This document shows positions 21,862 through 33,700 of a stretch of DNA of 64,000 nucleotides, in pieces. This DNA comes from Procambarus clarkii (taxonomy: Eukaryota > Arthropoda > Malacostraca > Decapoda > Cambaridae): the NCBI RefSeq assembly GCF_040958095.1, contig NC_091227.1, positions 17,441,432 through 17,505,431 on the forward strand. Direction: 5' to 3'. Below the pieces are notes generated by a model. That model was not told the origin of the DNA and did no database searches. It worked only from the letters and a program-made list of their open reading frames with translations. A program made the translations under genes and the position numbers. Every line of letters begins with the position of its first letter. Positions within the stretch are counted from its first letter, which is position 1.

Positions 21862-22015
21862 GAGAGAAAAAAAAAAAAAAAAAAAAAAAAAAGTAGCAGT
21901 CTTACCTACACGGGAGCGACGCACCGCACGCCACCGCTGCTTCTTGACGACTGGCGGCCCGTAGTCGATAACCCGGTCACCCGTAAGCGACCCAGAGACC
22001 CCCTGCCTAAAATTA
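21862..22015 (-). other. GC-rich block with open frame and donor-like end, unrecognised
   Basis: On the minus strand about 110 bp are open and arginine-rich (GDRVIDYGPPVVKKQRWRAV then RRSRV), followed by gtaaga, like an exon end, then a 30-nt T run (A on the plus strand, 21862-21892). It is GC-rich in AT-rich surroundings. It may be a repeat-derived pseudo-exon; no family was recognised. Confidence 0.3.
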
Positions 22016-22235
22016 TTTGAACGCCATATTGAAATTCCTAGCGTATAGCTCCAGGAATGTGTAAATTAATATTTATATGCATTATAGGCCTTTCTAATGT
22101 AATTTATAGATCTGCATATCAAATATTGTCTAACAAACGAATTATTTAAGTTAAGATTTTAATTATGCCAGATACAAGTCTCATCGCAATTCAATTTCTC
22201 TCTTTATTATCGCACACAAGAAGATTCGTCGGCGT

Positions 22236-22490
22236 TTTTTTTTTTATTTATATATAAAAAAGTTTTTAAATTCTTGTAAAGTCACTAGCACGCATAGCGT
22301 TTCGGGCAGGTCCTTAATTTTATTTTTCCCCTGGAGTATGACCCGCCAAATCGTTTAACAACCTATTCTCTACTGAGTGAACAGTTAAGGATTGTCGCCC
22401 GGTCAATCCTTCCCGGCCAGGATACGAACCCAGGTCAAAGGGCTGGCGATGAGCCGGGTACGTGCTTTACTACTGCGCCACAGAGACTGC
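22236..22490 (-). mobile_element. tRNA-derived SINE (family C)
   Basis: Same head, B-box (aggatacgaacccaggtc on the plus strand) and 3' end (ttcttgtaaagtcactagca) as 10229-10535. A second, oppositely oriented head (ctccgtggcgtagtgg) follows at about 22491, giving a head-to-head pair. Confidence 0.75.
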
Positions 22491-22572
22491 TCCGTGGCGT
22501 AGTGGAATTTTGAATTTTGAAACCTGACTAACCTAGCTCAACTCAACCTAACGTAACCCAAATCAAACCAAT

Positions 22573-23195
22573 TGTAGTGAGTAAACTTATACTCGCTCCA
22601 TTATCTCATCATCTTAATGGCATAACTAATTACACAAGCTATAATCCTATCCCTATTTACAGGTAACGGTTTTTCCACCCTCCTATCTTACTGTGAGGTG
22701 TAGTCACCGTATATAAGCCAGCAATTTGAGAATAGCAAACCACGGGAGACATCTCCCCTCACGCAGGGTGCAGTTCGCACCTCCTACAGATCGCCAGTAT
22801 CAGCTCTTGATACTGGTAATGGCTCAAAAGGGCCACCACTTACGGGCTATTCATGCCCGTGCCACCTTTTGGGTGGCTTAATCTTCATCAATCAATCAAT
22901 AGCAAACCAGTGCAATCTCCAGTCAAGAATGTAGTACTCGGTGTAGGCAGTTCTAATCGACCCAAGACGCTACAGCTTCGACACAGAGCAGACAGCAGAC
23001 TACGACCTCATCCAGCTACAACAGCTCTCCCACATAGAGCTCCGCGACTCCGGCCACACTCAGCTCTCTGCTCTGCTCCAGGCTTCGTCTCAACGTCTAC
23101 GACACTGCTGTATCCAGGACTACTAAATAAATATGAAACTCGCTAAACACTGTGTATCTAACCAACCCAACAACGTAACATAAACGTACGTTACA
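22573..23195 (+). mobile_element. Solo LTR of an LTR retrotransposon, with nested SINE
   Basis: Begins TGTAGTGAG and ends GTTACA, flanked by the 4-bp duplication CAAT (22569-22572 and 23196-23199). Holds a TATA-like tatataag near 22711 and AATAAA at 23126-23131. About 456 bp without the nested SINE. No internal coding region adjoins, so it is a solo LTR, a fossil; family not assignable (the 4-bp duplication would suit Gypsy). A 12-bp-flanked SINE lies inside at 22743-22897. Age cannot be set from a single LTR; the intact duplication suggests it is not very old. Confidence 0.72.
22743..22897 (+). mobile_element. SINE (family G) inserted in the solo LTR
   Basis: Flanked by a perfect 12-bp duplication AATAGCAAACCA (22731-22742 and 22898-22909). 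The body reads ctcacgcagggtgcagttcg through cgtgccaccttttgggtggc and ends in atcaatcaatca units. A truncated minus-strand copy is at 24755-24835. Confidence 0.82.
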
Positions 23196-23371
23196 CAATC
23201 AAATCCAACCGAGCCCAATGCAGCCTAACCTTAATAACATAACCTAATACAGCCTAGCATAACAATTACATCCGGTTTTAAAACAGAAAATGAGTAGCCG
23301 AATCGTCTCGTGTCCGAGTGTAACCAGAACCCGACCAGTTGTATACCTACAGACCTAGCAAACAAACACCT

Positions 23372-23565
23372 GCAGACGAGGAGTCATAATAACGTGGCTG
23401 AAATATGTTGACTAAACCACACACTAGAAAGTGAAGGGACGACGCCGTTTCGGTCCGTCCTGGACCATTCTCAAGTCGATTGTGAGAATGCACAATTGAC
23501 TTGAGGATGGTCCAGGACGGGCCGAAACGTCGTCGTCCCTTCACTTTCTAGTGTGTGGTTTGGTC
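23372..23565 (-). mobile_element. Foldback retroposon F1, copy 3 (full length)
   Basis: 194 bp, flanked by the perfect 11-bp duplication AACAAACACCT (23361-23371 and 23566-23576). The two arms are inverted complements with a few differences; the tail (revcomp of gcagacgaggagtcataata with acgtggctga) lies at the left because the copy is in minus orientation. Confidence 0.85.
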
Positions 23566-23576
23566 AACAAACACCT

Positions 23577-23815
23577 CACCTAACCAGACAAACACCCCCC
23601 TTACTCTACCTTACTCTACCAAGCACAATGAGAGCCGTACCAAAGTTGGGAGGGTCCACAGACAAGAACGTGGTTGTAAGTACAGGTCCACAGGCATGGG
23701 TCCCAGTGCCCACCATCTGGGTTGGAGAGCAACAGTGCATTGCTTTGCTCAGAGAGTATAATGCTGCTAACACAGCCCTGCCTTCAATATGCAAACTTTT
23801 CAGGATTATTTAATT
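23577..23815 (+). other. Unrecognised stretch with open frame
   Basis: A frame starting at aagcacaATG (about 23629) reads MRAVPKLGGSTDKNVVV and QAWVPVPTIWVGEQQCIALL and ends at 23813. No similarity was recognised and splice context is absent. Confidence 0.25.
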
Positions 23816-23970
23816 AGCTAAGATTTGCCTAAATTTATCAGAGGGTCACTATCTCTCAGTGAGGATAGGAAGCCGGCGACTTGTCAAATGTCTCCTATTT
23901 GCCCTGGTGATTTTATCGAGCAATGTTTTATAATTTACGGCTTCGTCGAAAAGGTGGTTCCATGGTTTTG
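23816..23970 (-). mobile_element. LINE-X 3' fragment
   Basis: Reverse LINE-X signature (gaggataggaagccggcgac, tttacggcttcgtcgaaaag, ggttccatggtttt on the plus strand), more diverged than neighbouring copies. Confidence 0.65.
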
Positions 23971-23974
23971 CTGA

Positions 23975-24690
23975 AATTACTGGAGGGTGGCCCTCGGGGA
24001 AATTCTGGTATCTTTCTCTCTAATGGTCTCGACGAGGACAGGAAGGTTGTCTGGCTTGTTGAAGGCCCCTCCCATTTGTTTTGAGGCCAAACAAATGCCA
24101 ATGTTTTGGCATTTACGGCTTCGGCGGGTATGCGTTTCCACAACTGTATAATTCTATAGGAGAAAACAAATATTTTCCATCCCTCAGTGAGGGTTGTTGA
24201 GCTCGAAACCGTTGCTCCTTGTTCGTCTTACATCTAGCCTTTTGAAGAAGTGTTCTGGGTCAATATCTTCCAAATTGTTCAGTAATTTAAAAGTTTTGCT
24301 GAGAGCAGCCCTGTCATGTCTGGTCCCTGTGGCCCTCAACCGTCTCTGGTATGAAAGTCGACTTACACTACATAACTCTTAATGTTGACTTAGTTCAGAA
24401 AAGATTTTAGTCGTCCAGTGGTGAACTTTCTCCAGAGCAGATATGTCTTTCTGAAGATGAGGTCTCAATGTGTGGATATAATAATCAAGTGGAAGTACAC
24501 CAGAGATTTATACAGTTGTATAACTACCTTTTCCTTCGTCAAAATTTCGTTTGACTATTCCAAAGGATTTGGTTTGCTTTTATAACTCCAGCTTCCACTT
24601 GTTGTACAACTATCAGTGATTGGTGGATTCTGACTTCAAGATAATGTTGATGATTTGGAAGTTGTGCATTGTTATGCCCCACGTGGGTGA
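23975..24690 (-). mobile_element. LINE-X 3' part, longer copy
   Basis: On the minus strand the LINE-X 3' signature (23975-24160) is followed inward by the coding part (caaattgttcagtaatttaa, tgtctggtccctgtggccct and, near 24520, the LYNCINLW motif). It extends to about 24690, where another LINE-X fragment starts. Confidence 0.75.
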
Positions 24691-24835
24691 AAAAATCTCA
24701 TGTTTTCTGTCCTAAGTTGTGGCTTGTTGAACCTGAAATCGTTGTTCCTTATTTGTGATTGATTGATGAAGATTAAGCTACCCAAGAGGTGGCACGGGAA
24801 TGAATAGCCCGTATGTGGAAGATTTTTTTGGAGTG
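24690..24835 (-). mobile_element. LINE-X fragment followed by truncated SINE G
   Basis: 24690-24750 (ctcatgttttctgtcctaag, ttgaacctgaaatcgttgtt) is LINE-X in reverse; 24755-24835 (gattgattgatgaagattaa, gctacccaagaggtggcacg) is the reverse of the SINE G 3' half. Confidence 0.62.
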
Positions 24836-25014
24836 AATGTGATCTTTGGTCGGAAAAGGATATACTGTGTGCTGTGCTAGCATTTAAATCGTCAGTCTGT
24901 GGCTGCTATCGCAGGGTGCTTGTTTGTGTTGCATCTGACCGTAAATAATCATCATTGAGTTACTTAACATAAATAGCCCAAATTAGCCTTTCGTATATAC
25001 ATATGCGCTGGCTT

Positions 25015-25160
25015 GTGTTCGCTGCTGGTTCAAGTTCAGTTCAAGTTCTTGAACTTGGCAGCACCCAGTCTTTAATTTGGCCCCTTTGTGGGACCATGGT
25101 ATAAGCCTAACATGTATATATACACTGGCTGCTTGTCCCCCTACACAATGATTTATTATT
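25015..25160 (+). mobile_element. SINE family F 3' part
   Basis: ctaacatgtatatatacact, ggctgcttgtccccctacac and aatgatttattattac match the 3' end of the copy at 5345-5640. Confidence 0.55.
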
Positions 25161-25284
25161 ACCTATTATTTTATCATTTAATTTAAATATTAAATAAAAT
25201 AATTTATTTAATTATTATAGTAAGTACTTAATAATTTAAAAATCAGTAGTAAGTACATAAAAATTATTAAAAAGTAGTTTAGTA

Positions 25285-25570
25285 ATATTTTTTCTCTAAT
25301 TTTTTTCTTATGAAATGATAAAGCATTTCATTATGTATGAGGTCAATTTTTTTTATTGGAGGTAAAATTAACGTAGATATATGACCGAACCTAACCAACC
25401 CTACCTAACCTAACCTATCTATATAGGTTAGGTTAGGTTAGGTAGCCGAAAAAGGTTAGGTTAGGTTAGGTTAGGTAGTCGAAAAACAATTAATTCATGA
25501 AAACTAGGCTTATTAGGCAAATTGGGTCTTGCATAGTAGGCTGAGAAGTGCGTTCTGGCTACTAGGTACG

Positions 25571-25579
<9 letters not shown>
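25285..25579. mobile_element. TIR element T1 with telomere-type repeats, left end lost
   Basis: Shares the body and right terminal repeat with the complete copy at 48547-48924: tctaatttttttcttatgaa, an inner region of (CCTAA)n then (TTAGG)n (25388-25485), and the right end gagaagtgcgttctggctac with taggtacgac. A long AT tract follows immediately. Confidence 0.75.

Positions 25580-25663
<84 letters not shown>
25572..25663. repeat. (AT)n microsatellite
   Basis: About 90 bp, almost pure AT after a short catacatac start, adjoining the T1 terminal repeat. Confidence 0.95.
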
Positions 25664-25666
<3 letters not shown>

Positions 25667-26299
25667 AAAACAAAACCCCTTAGACACTTGGGTTTTTACA
25701 CAAAATTAAAGAGAGAAATATTTACAAGATTTTACGTTAATCAAAAAGAGGTGCAATGACTTTATACAACAGCTGTACGCATCTACTATCTCCTGGAGAG
25801 GTGAGAGTAGATGTTACTGCTGAGAGCACGAAGTGTATTCAGAAGATTGGACTCTGGTGAGCCCCTTACATATGGGCCAGACCATCATAGATGGCGCGAC
25901 TCTTGTAGGTAACCATCGGCCAGCAGTTAAACAAGCAGTTAGCGTCTGGTCGACCAGCGAGTGGTGTCTGGGCCTCTGCCCAGACTCTGCCATCTCCCAA
26001 ATAAATGAGCAGCATCTCATAATAACTGCCATCTGAGCCCACTTCCGTAGAACTGCAAGGGGTTAGGGCTGGCTGGAGTTCAGAAAGAGAAAGGGTCATT
26101 ATAGAGGTGTAGGTGGGTGTTAAAAGTCTAAGGGACAGGAATCAATAGGGAGTTTATGTGTAAGTAAAGTAGAAGGAAGACTATTACTGGAGCTAACTGA
26201 TGAAAAGTGCAAACCTAGTTTGTTCACGACCAACACCGTATTTGCCATGGCAAAACAATGGAGGTGAAAGACTGGCGAGATACATGGAGCAAATTTACT
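25664..26299. other. Unrecognised stretch
   Basis: No conserved exon found. Moderately GC-rich between 25770 and 26060, with open frames on both strands that have no recognisable similarity. Confidence 0.4.
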
Positions 26300-26612
26300 G
26301 CAATACACACACAAATCACAATTGCGTGATGCATCAAATGAACAAAAATTTCATCACGCAATTGTGATTTCTGTGTGTAATGAAATAAGGGCGAAGAGGG
26401 AGAACAGCCTATTGACATAGGTCGAGTGCATGGGGGGGTTGTGTAAAACCCTGGTTTGTGCCTCGGAGAGGCTGAAGGATCCAGTAAGTTCAGAAGAACT
26501 TCAGTTTCAACTCCTTTTCATGTCGTAGCTGTTGATTAAGGCAGCGTCTGAGATGCTCTCGGATGAGGTTCGAATTCTCGTCACGGCCCTTGTGAATTTG
26601 TTTAAATTTACT
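26300..26612 (+). mobile_element. tRNA-derived SINE (family D), with inverted terminal segment
   Basis: Head gtcgtagctgttgattaagg and B-box gttcgaattctcgtcacggc at 26520-26590; the opposite end holds gcctcggagaggctgaagga and a pair of inverted copies of atcacaattgcgtgatg (about 26303-26332 and 26353-26381), so the left end folds on itself. Confidence 0.62.
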
Positions 26613-29600
26613 GCAAACTTATTTTTTTTCCAGATCTTAGGGAGAGGGATGTCAACCATAATGGAGGAGACATAAGATTTGCAAGTTGATATATTTCAAA
26701 GATGGGCCAAAACATGGTCACTTTCTTTCCAATTCACAAGCGAGTTTGATTTTATGTTTTCAGCTGTCATTGTGACATTCTCTGCATTACCAAGTTTTAT
26801 GCAATGCTGTATAGCCAAGTTATATACAGTGTGATGGTTAAACACTTAACCATCACACTCAGCTACGATAAAGAGAATTACTGCAGCTAACAATAAATCT
26901 AAGAGTTCCTAATATGGACACTGTTACAATGTTCATAAAAACATAAAATGTGTAGTACAGAAAAATGGCTATGAAGCTGAAAGGGCCAATTATAAACATT
27001 ATAAATTGAATGGTGTTTGTAGCAGAAGTCAAGATGGGAAAACTGTTCACAAGTTCACAGTGGAGTGGAGTGTATCAATGATATGATTCGTTATGCCAAG
27101 GTCATATATTGTACTGTAGAAGCATTAACAAATTAAATATGATCATTAGTGTACAATTTGTTATACGTGGATTTTAAAGAGAGTTTAAATCAGATAATTT
27201 TGCATTTATTGATTCAGGGCACACACATGACAACATAAATATAAATGAATATTTAAAACTTTTTTTACATGGAAAACATGGAAGACTGCTGCAAGCTGAA
27301 AGGTTTGTAGTGGTTGTGTGTTACAGAAAAGGTTTTCGGATCACAAATTGGTTTAAGAAATCTTGACGGTCAATTAATGTTTTTATCAAGCACATGAGAA
27401 TATTTATACATTAACTACTTAAATTTCCCCAAGTCAAAACGTCGGTTGTTACATACCCGGTAATAATGATAAAATTTAGTTTCTTACAATAATAATGTGT
27501 ACAGTACATTTTTATTTGATGTAATGATTATTAACCACAGATAAGCTCATGTTTGAATTTATTAGGCACTTCCTTTTAAATATAATAATGTATGGCATAT
27601 TTATGAATGTGACATGTTTAATAAGGATAACATTTAATAGTGTAAATTGAAAGTACAGTATTACAAAATAATTTAAAATCAAGAATTGACTTCCAAAATT
27701 TGTCAACAGGAAGTTTGTATATTGTGCAAAAACAATTTCAAATACTTTTCATGTTTCTTGCACATGAACCTTAAATTTTTAGGTACAATGGGTTAAAAAA
27801 AATGAAGAGGAAACAATAATTGACAGTTTTATTGAAATTAGAGAACCAATACAGAAAAGAACATGTTATAACAGACTTAAGGCAAGAATTTGTTGGAAAA
27901 TTGTATATAATGTAACTGTCATGGACACACTGTATATGAATGAAAAGTTGATGAAAATTAACAGATTAACTTTTGTATGCATAAGGAAGTGAGAGCCTGC
28001 AGACGAGTGTTCAGAATATGATCTGTACGAGACTTGTAACATTAATTAAAGTGATTGGACATAACATATGAAAGCAGCTTTGTGTACGAGGTTACAGGAA
28101 ATGGAGGAATATATTTAGATAACACAAGTGTAGTGAATGGACAGTATTAAATGTGGAAGGCTTTGATTGCTGTTATACGTAATTTGTATTTAAAATATTG
28201 GTAACTTAACCATTTATATATATATTGTATATTATACTAATAAAATTTGTACACGTTTTCCTTCACACAGAGGAAAACAATGCCAACTGTATATACAAAT
28301 ATTAATGCAGAGTTAAGAAAAGTCTGATTAAAACCACAAAATTTTAAAGATTATGAAAATTATTTTTTGTGTACATATTGAAAACGATATAGTAGAAAGT
28401 TTTGAGTCGAGGAAACCACATGACTTATGCACGTGTTAAAGGATTTAAGCAAGGAACTAAGCGACGTGTGTGGTGAGGTTAACAAACGAGAGTTGCAAGT
28501 GTACAAGATAGTTGAAGTTAATGTTTAAAGTGATGAAATTAGTTACTGTATACTGAAGGAAGAAAGTGACTTGCAGGTGTGTACTGAAGTGTGTTGCATC
28601 GACCGAAGCAGTAACATGAAAGGGCACAGAGGGCATTGAAAATTTTAGGGAGAAAAAGGTATAAATGGTAACAAAGTTATTGCTGCTTCCAATATTCACA
28701 AACTAAATGTTGATATTCATTGTTTCAGTCACATGAAGGTAAAAGAAAATGTGAACATTGATGTTTAATTTATATATATATTATATATATATATATTTTT
28801 TGGCATGGATTCACTAGCCAATATTCTTTGATGCTGAAAATCATATTAAAATTTGTACATAAAAATTGTAAAATTATTTACCTCCATTATTAGAAATCTG
28901 CCCAAATACAGCACTGTACTGTATTGCCAAAAAAAGCTGATGAAATGCTCTACATAATCCAAACAAAAGACATCAATAACTTTGGTAATTATTATGTAAA
29001 TAATTTTCAATAACAAAATGAACACAACAAACAAAAATTAGTTTCAAATTTAACACCATATTGGACTGGATTTGAAAATGGCTGATGCAAACGTCTAGGA
29101 GACGTTCCCTTGGAAAATATGTATCACTAGTGGCAGCATTCCAATTTGTTCCACACCAGACTCTTCCTTTAAGGACTTCTTTTCCTTCATTGGGCAATAC
29201 ATCATGCAGTAAAATCTTTGACACCTGCAGCTAAGTAGGTTAACCCTTAACATTCTGACATCCAAATAATTTAGGTACTGGATGCTGGGTACCTTGTGTA
29301 AAGTACTGTACAGCTCTTAACATTCTTGCCATAAAATTTCCTTGGAAAATACCATGCTCTTTGCCACATCTGTTGAAGCTTTCCTATACAGTGGAGTTTA
29401 TGGTGGCAGGCAAAGTTATTTATATAAAACTGCTCCCACTATATTTCTAGCTAATTACTGTACTGAAACGTCAACTTACTTGAAAACTAAATTCTAAAAC
29501 CCCAATGCTTTTCCTCGTCTAATTAAATCTCATTACAAATAAAAAAGAAAGCCCTAGAACTATCAATGGCATTATGAATTGGGAATAAATTTCTGCATGA

Positions 29601-30452
29601 AAGGAATATGGCTGCTTGCTCATGTTTTGATGCTTTCTAAAGGATTAATTTAAATAACCTTAAGTACCAAAATATGATGCAAAATAATAAAGAGTGCAGG
29701 AATCATTAACTCTAAATATGTTAACCAACACTGTCCTATATAAATCACATCCCTTTTCCATACACACCTATGTACAAATATTATAAAAGGATATACTCTG
29801 CACAGGAGGAATCCGACAGTGACAGCTCAATGAATAAGAATTCATAATGATTAACTTGTAATTTCTAGCTGTTAAGTGTTAGTTTAATAATTTAATATTA
29901 AATCAACATCCATCTATAAAAGATGAATACAAGACAATTTTCCAGGAAACCATGAGAACATTAGAAAATATCATCTATGTCCAAAGTCAAGGAAACCCTG
30001 CCTCCTCAGCTTTACTCTCAGACCATTATCTTATACTGAACTTATAAAATAAGATCTGGAATGCCCTCTGCAACACAGTCATGGATGAATATAACAGCTT
30101 CACACTGGCCCCAACATGGTGAACAGCATGCTGATAATACCAACCCAAGATTATACACAACTGCAGTATTTGACTGCCCTCAAGTTGTTCAGCAATTTTC
30201 AAGTGGAATGCTATGAGAATTGCCTTAGGTAACCCCTTAGCAAAACTTGAAAATTTCTAAGGCATAATATAGAGGAAGCCAAACAATGCTGCAAATGCTG
30301 ATCCAAGGGCATGACTTGGTATGTTTGATATTTAAAGAAAGCTCGACTTTTCATAAGCTTCTCTCTGGATAACATGGTTCAGTCAACAGCAGCCCAGACA
30401 GATCCCAGGCTATTACTAATGCTGCCACTCAATCACTTCTAAAACACTAAAA
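26613..30452. other. AT-rich stretch downstream of Mo25, nothing firm
   Basis: No exon was recognised over 3.8 kb. It probably includes the Mo25 3' UTR next to 30452. A 14-bp-stem hairpin lies at 26828-26859 and a short TA run at 28768-28797. Minus-strand frames such as 29224-28973 have no recognised similarity. Confidence 0.4.
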
Positions 30453-30743
30453 CTACTGGTCTGGGGGAAGAGGTTTCAGTTCCTTGATCTGCTTAATTAA
30501 ATAAGCTTTTTCATCATTGAACTGTTCATCTTCAGAACGGTCTGTATGGAAGCGTGTCAAGAATTCTACGAGCTTGTCCTGGTTTCGCAGGAGGATTTCC
30601 AGGATAGGTCGGGGTTTGTCCGGATTGGCGACAAACACCTTAAACACATGGAAGGCTTCAAACTGGATATTACGAGATCTCTCCTTTAACATTATCATCA
30701 TCAGTTTCAAGTTGTCTGGATTACTGATGTACCGCTTCATAAC
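30453..30743 (-). CDS. CAB39: Mo25 coding exon 6 and stop
   Basis: [20 protein letters not shown] to [10 protein letters not shown], 96 residues then TAG, after a ttcag acceptor. Confidence 0.95.
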   Translation of the reverse strand, partial: VMKRYISNPDNLKLMMIMLKERSRNIQFEAFHVFKVFVANPDKPRPILEILLRNQDKLVEFLTRFHTDRSEDEQFNDEKAYLIKQIKELKPLPPDQ

Positions 30744-33700
30744 CTGAAATAGTGGAAATATACTAAGAGCCCTAAATGTGACTAGGATAAAACAATATAA
30801 TCTGCACATACAATGGCTTACTGCCTTTAATAACTTTTTTGACGTAGTGGCCTCATGAGCAATTTTTTTTCATTAAGATATCAGTGATTTTCAAGCTATA
30901 AAAATTTGCAGAAACAATTTGGTTTTGACAAACTGTTACATTCCAGTTCAACTACAGTACTGTAAAACTAACGTTCCCACTGACTTGTACAGAAAATCTA
31001 GTTAATTGAAAATGCTCTACAGTATCAGGGTTGAGAGTTAACAGACAAAAATTCCAGTTACAGTTGATGTAATTGGCAATTATTTGCAAGTAAACAAAAC
31101 ATTTTATTTCTAAAATGATAGTGTAACTTCAGAAAAGTAACTTACAGAAAAGTTATGTCTGTCTAATAAAAGTTCCCCAAGTAACTTTAGCGACTGTCTC
31201 CGAGTCACATAGTTGTCGGAGTTGAGGAGATTCTCATATTGTGAGAACACCCGGTCATAGTTCTGCTCTAGGAACTCTGCACACAGCATCTTATGTTTCG
31301 TCAGAAGTTCCTGAAAGAGATTTTGGCAATTTAGGTTTGACAAACATTTAAGAACCTATATTTGTGGTTGTGTCAGCCACTGTGTAATGTTAATACAAGG
31401 ATCAGATAAATCCCAAATTAAAAATGAACTATATTTTAGAATTCATACCCATTGATAAAATTTAACTGCAAGATGAGAAATTTGTTTGAAATTTGCATAA
31501 TTTCACTACCGTTTTGTTACCATTGCAGTACAGTATATATTATGCTATCTTTTTTCTTACTATTTGCTTGATGGCTCAAGTGCTTTCCCCTCCCCCCAAA
31601 CACACACAAGAGGAGAATGAGTTAACAAATATACCTTAAATGTGGAGAAGGCATCAGATGCGATATCGAAGGTAGAAACTTCTACATACTTAAAGAAGTT
31701 ATAGAAGTCATCACTATTGAGGATTATCCTTGTAAGGGCCTCGTATCTGGCACATTCCCGAAGCATCGTCCCACAATGAAGGGCAATATCCTGGTGTTCA
31801 TATCTATTCGCAAGCAAAAATTTGTGTCAATAATTCCTAAAACATGAAAATATGATACATAAATACAAAAAACTCTATAAGCAACTGCTGATCAACAGGA
31901 ACTATGAGCTTTCCAAAACATTATTTTGGTGACAGGTGATCAACTTATTATGGTGAAATATGCTACTTGCATCACTCCCATCAGGCAGTGGTTTACTAGG
32001 TTCTAACTGAAGCTACACTGTTATATACTGTGTTTATCTATCATATATAACGTGTAATCTACAGTTCTCTGTAATGGGCATGTCTGTATACCTGTGCACT
32101 CATGTATGAGAGGTAGATACTAAATGTTTAAATGTGGATAAATTAATATGGTAGGGTTTTTAAAGGTTTTGTAACAAAGTTGAATATATATTGGTATTTA
32201 CTAAACTAATTTTCTTAATGTCTAAGATTCACAAGAGGACAAAGGAAATTACAAACACAATATGGCATAGAACCCCCCCCCCCCTCCTCCTATGCAACTG
32301 TAACAAAGATGGACAAGAATTCAAGCATGTTAACAAGAACCATGAGGATGACCTCTAGTAAAGATGGCCCTTCAGATGCCACCAAGGCAGGCTACAGAAT
32401 TGAAGTCTAATAAATATTTACAGAGGTTGGCATCTATTTCCATTAAGGTTTTATGGCTATCCTTCAAACATTTTGGGATGTCTTACAGTTTCTGAAAGAT
32501 GGTTTCTTCAAAACCTTAGCACTGAAGATCAACACCAGAGGCTAGTCTCAAGTTTCTTGAACTTTATGAAACCAATAGAGCCACTTTGTTTCACAGCTGG
32601 TGATGGGACAAAACACCAGATCCATCATTTGGACTCTGTAACTATATAATCATAACTAGCTAATCAAAGCAATGCAAGCACCAAAATTCTCCAACCCCAA
32701 GAAAATCAGAAGTCAACCCTCAGTCAGCAAAATTGCAGCCTTGACCCTTCTAGGATGCTGGAGAGATTCTGTTGTATGGTCACATGCAACATGAAACAAT
32801 CACCATTTATTATGCTGGCTTAATGCAGAATTAAATGCAGGGCATCCAGGAGAAACACAGGGGGAATGTTGAATATCTACAACAATATGCTGATCAATAT
32901 ATTCAACACAGGTATCTATTTACAGTTATGGATTTAAAAAAATTGATCACTTTCTGTACAGAACACATCTGGATGCAAGGAACTATAATATGCTTCCAGT
33001 AAGATGAGCCAAAGAAGGTTGTCGATGTATGGTTTGATCAGGCAGCAGTTAGACGACTTTAAAAGACTGACAATTATACTTAGCTATATCTTATAATTAC
33101 TCCATGAAATGCAGATATATTAATATTTGAACGTTGTTCACCCTCTGCAATTATAATAAAATTGTGCTAGAATATTTTACACTGTACAGTTCTAGAAGTA
33201 TTACTTACCCCTTCATGAGAGTGAAGAGAATCTCTGGTTTAGTACAGATGTATTCAACCGTTGGTGAGCGAATACCTATTTGCCTTCGCAAAATGTTGTT
33301 GAATATCTGAGCTACATCCTTCTTGCCCTACAACACACAAAAAGGAACAAAGATAAAAATTGACTAGTGGGACAAGAAAAACTAAGTGCCTTCCCTGAAG
33401 GAGAGCAGCGTTGCCAAATAATTCGATGCTCACTGTAGTCCCAAGACACGGCATGCTGCTAGTGACACTTTATACACCGCTTACACTTAGGTTCCAACTG
33501 GTGATAAAAACAATGTCACTTATTTATACCATTAAGATTTGAAATATTTTATTATATAATGATGCTTCTAAATATAATTGCTCAATTAAATATATGCAGT
33601 TACAAATGAAAGATCAAATTAAAACTACCCTTTAAAGACTTATTCATCACTATTTGTCACTTTACCTGAACAAATATATTATTTGATAAAAACCCATACA

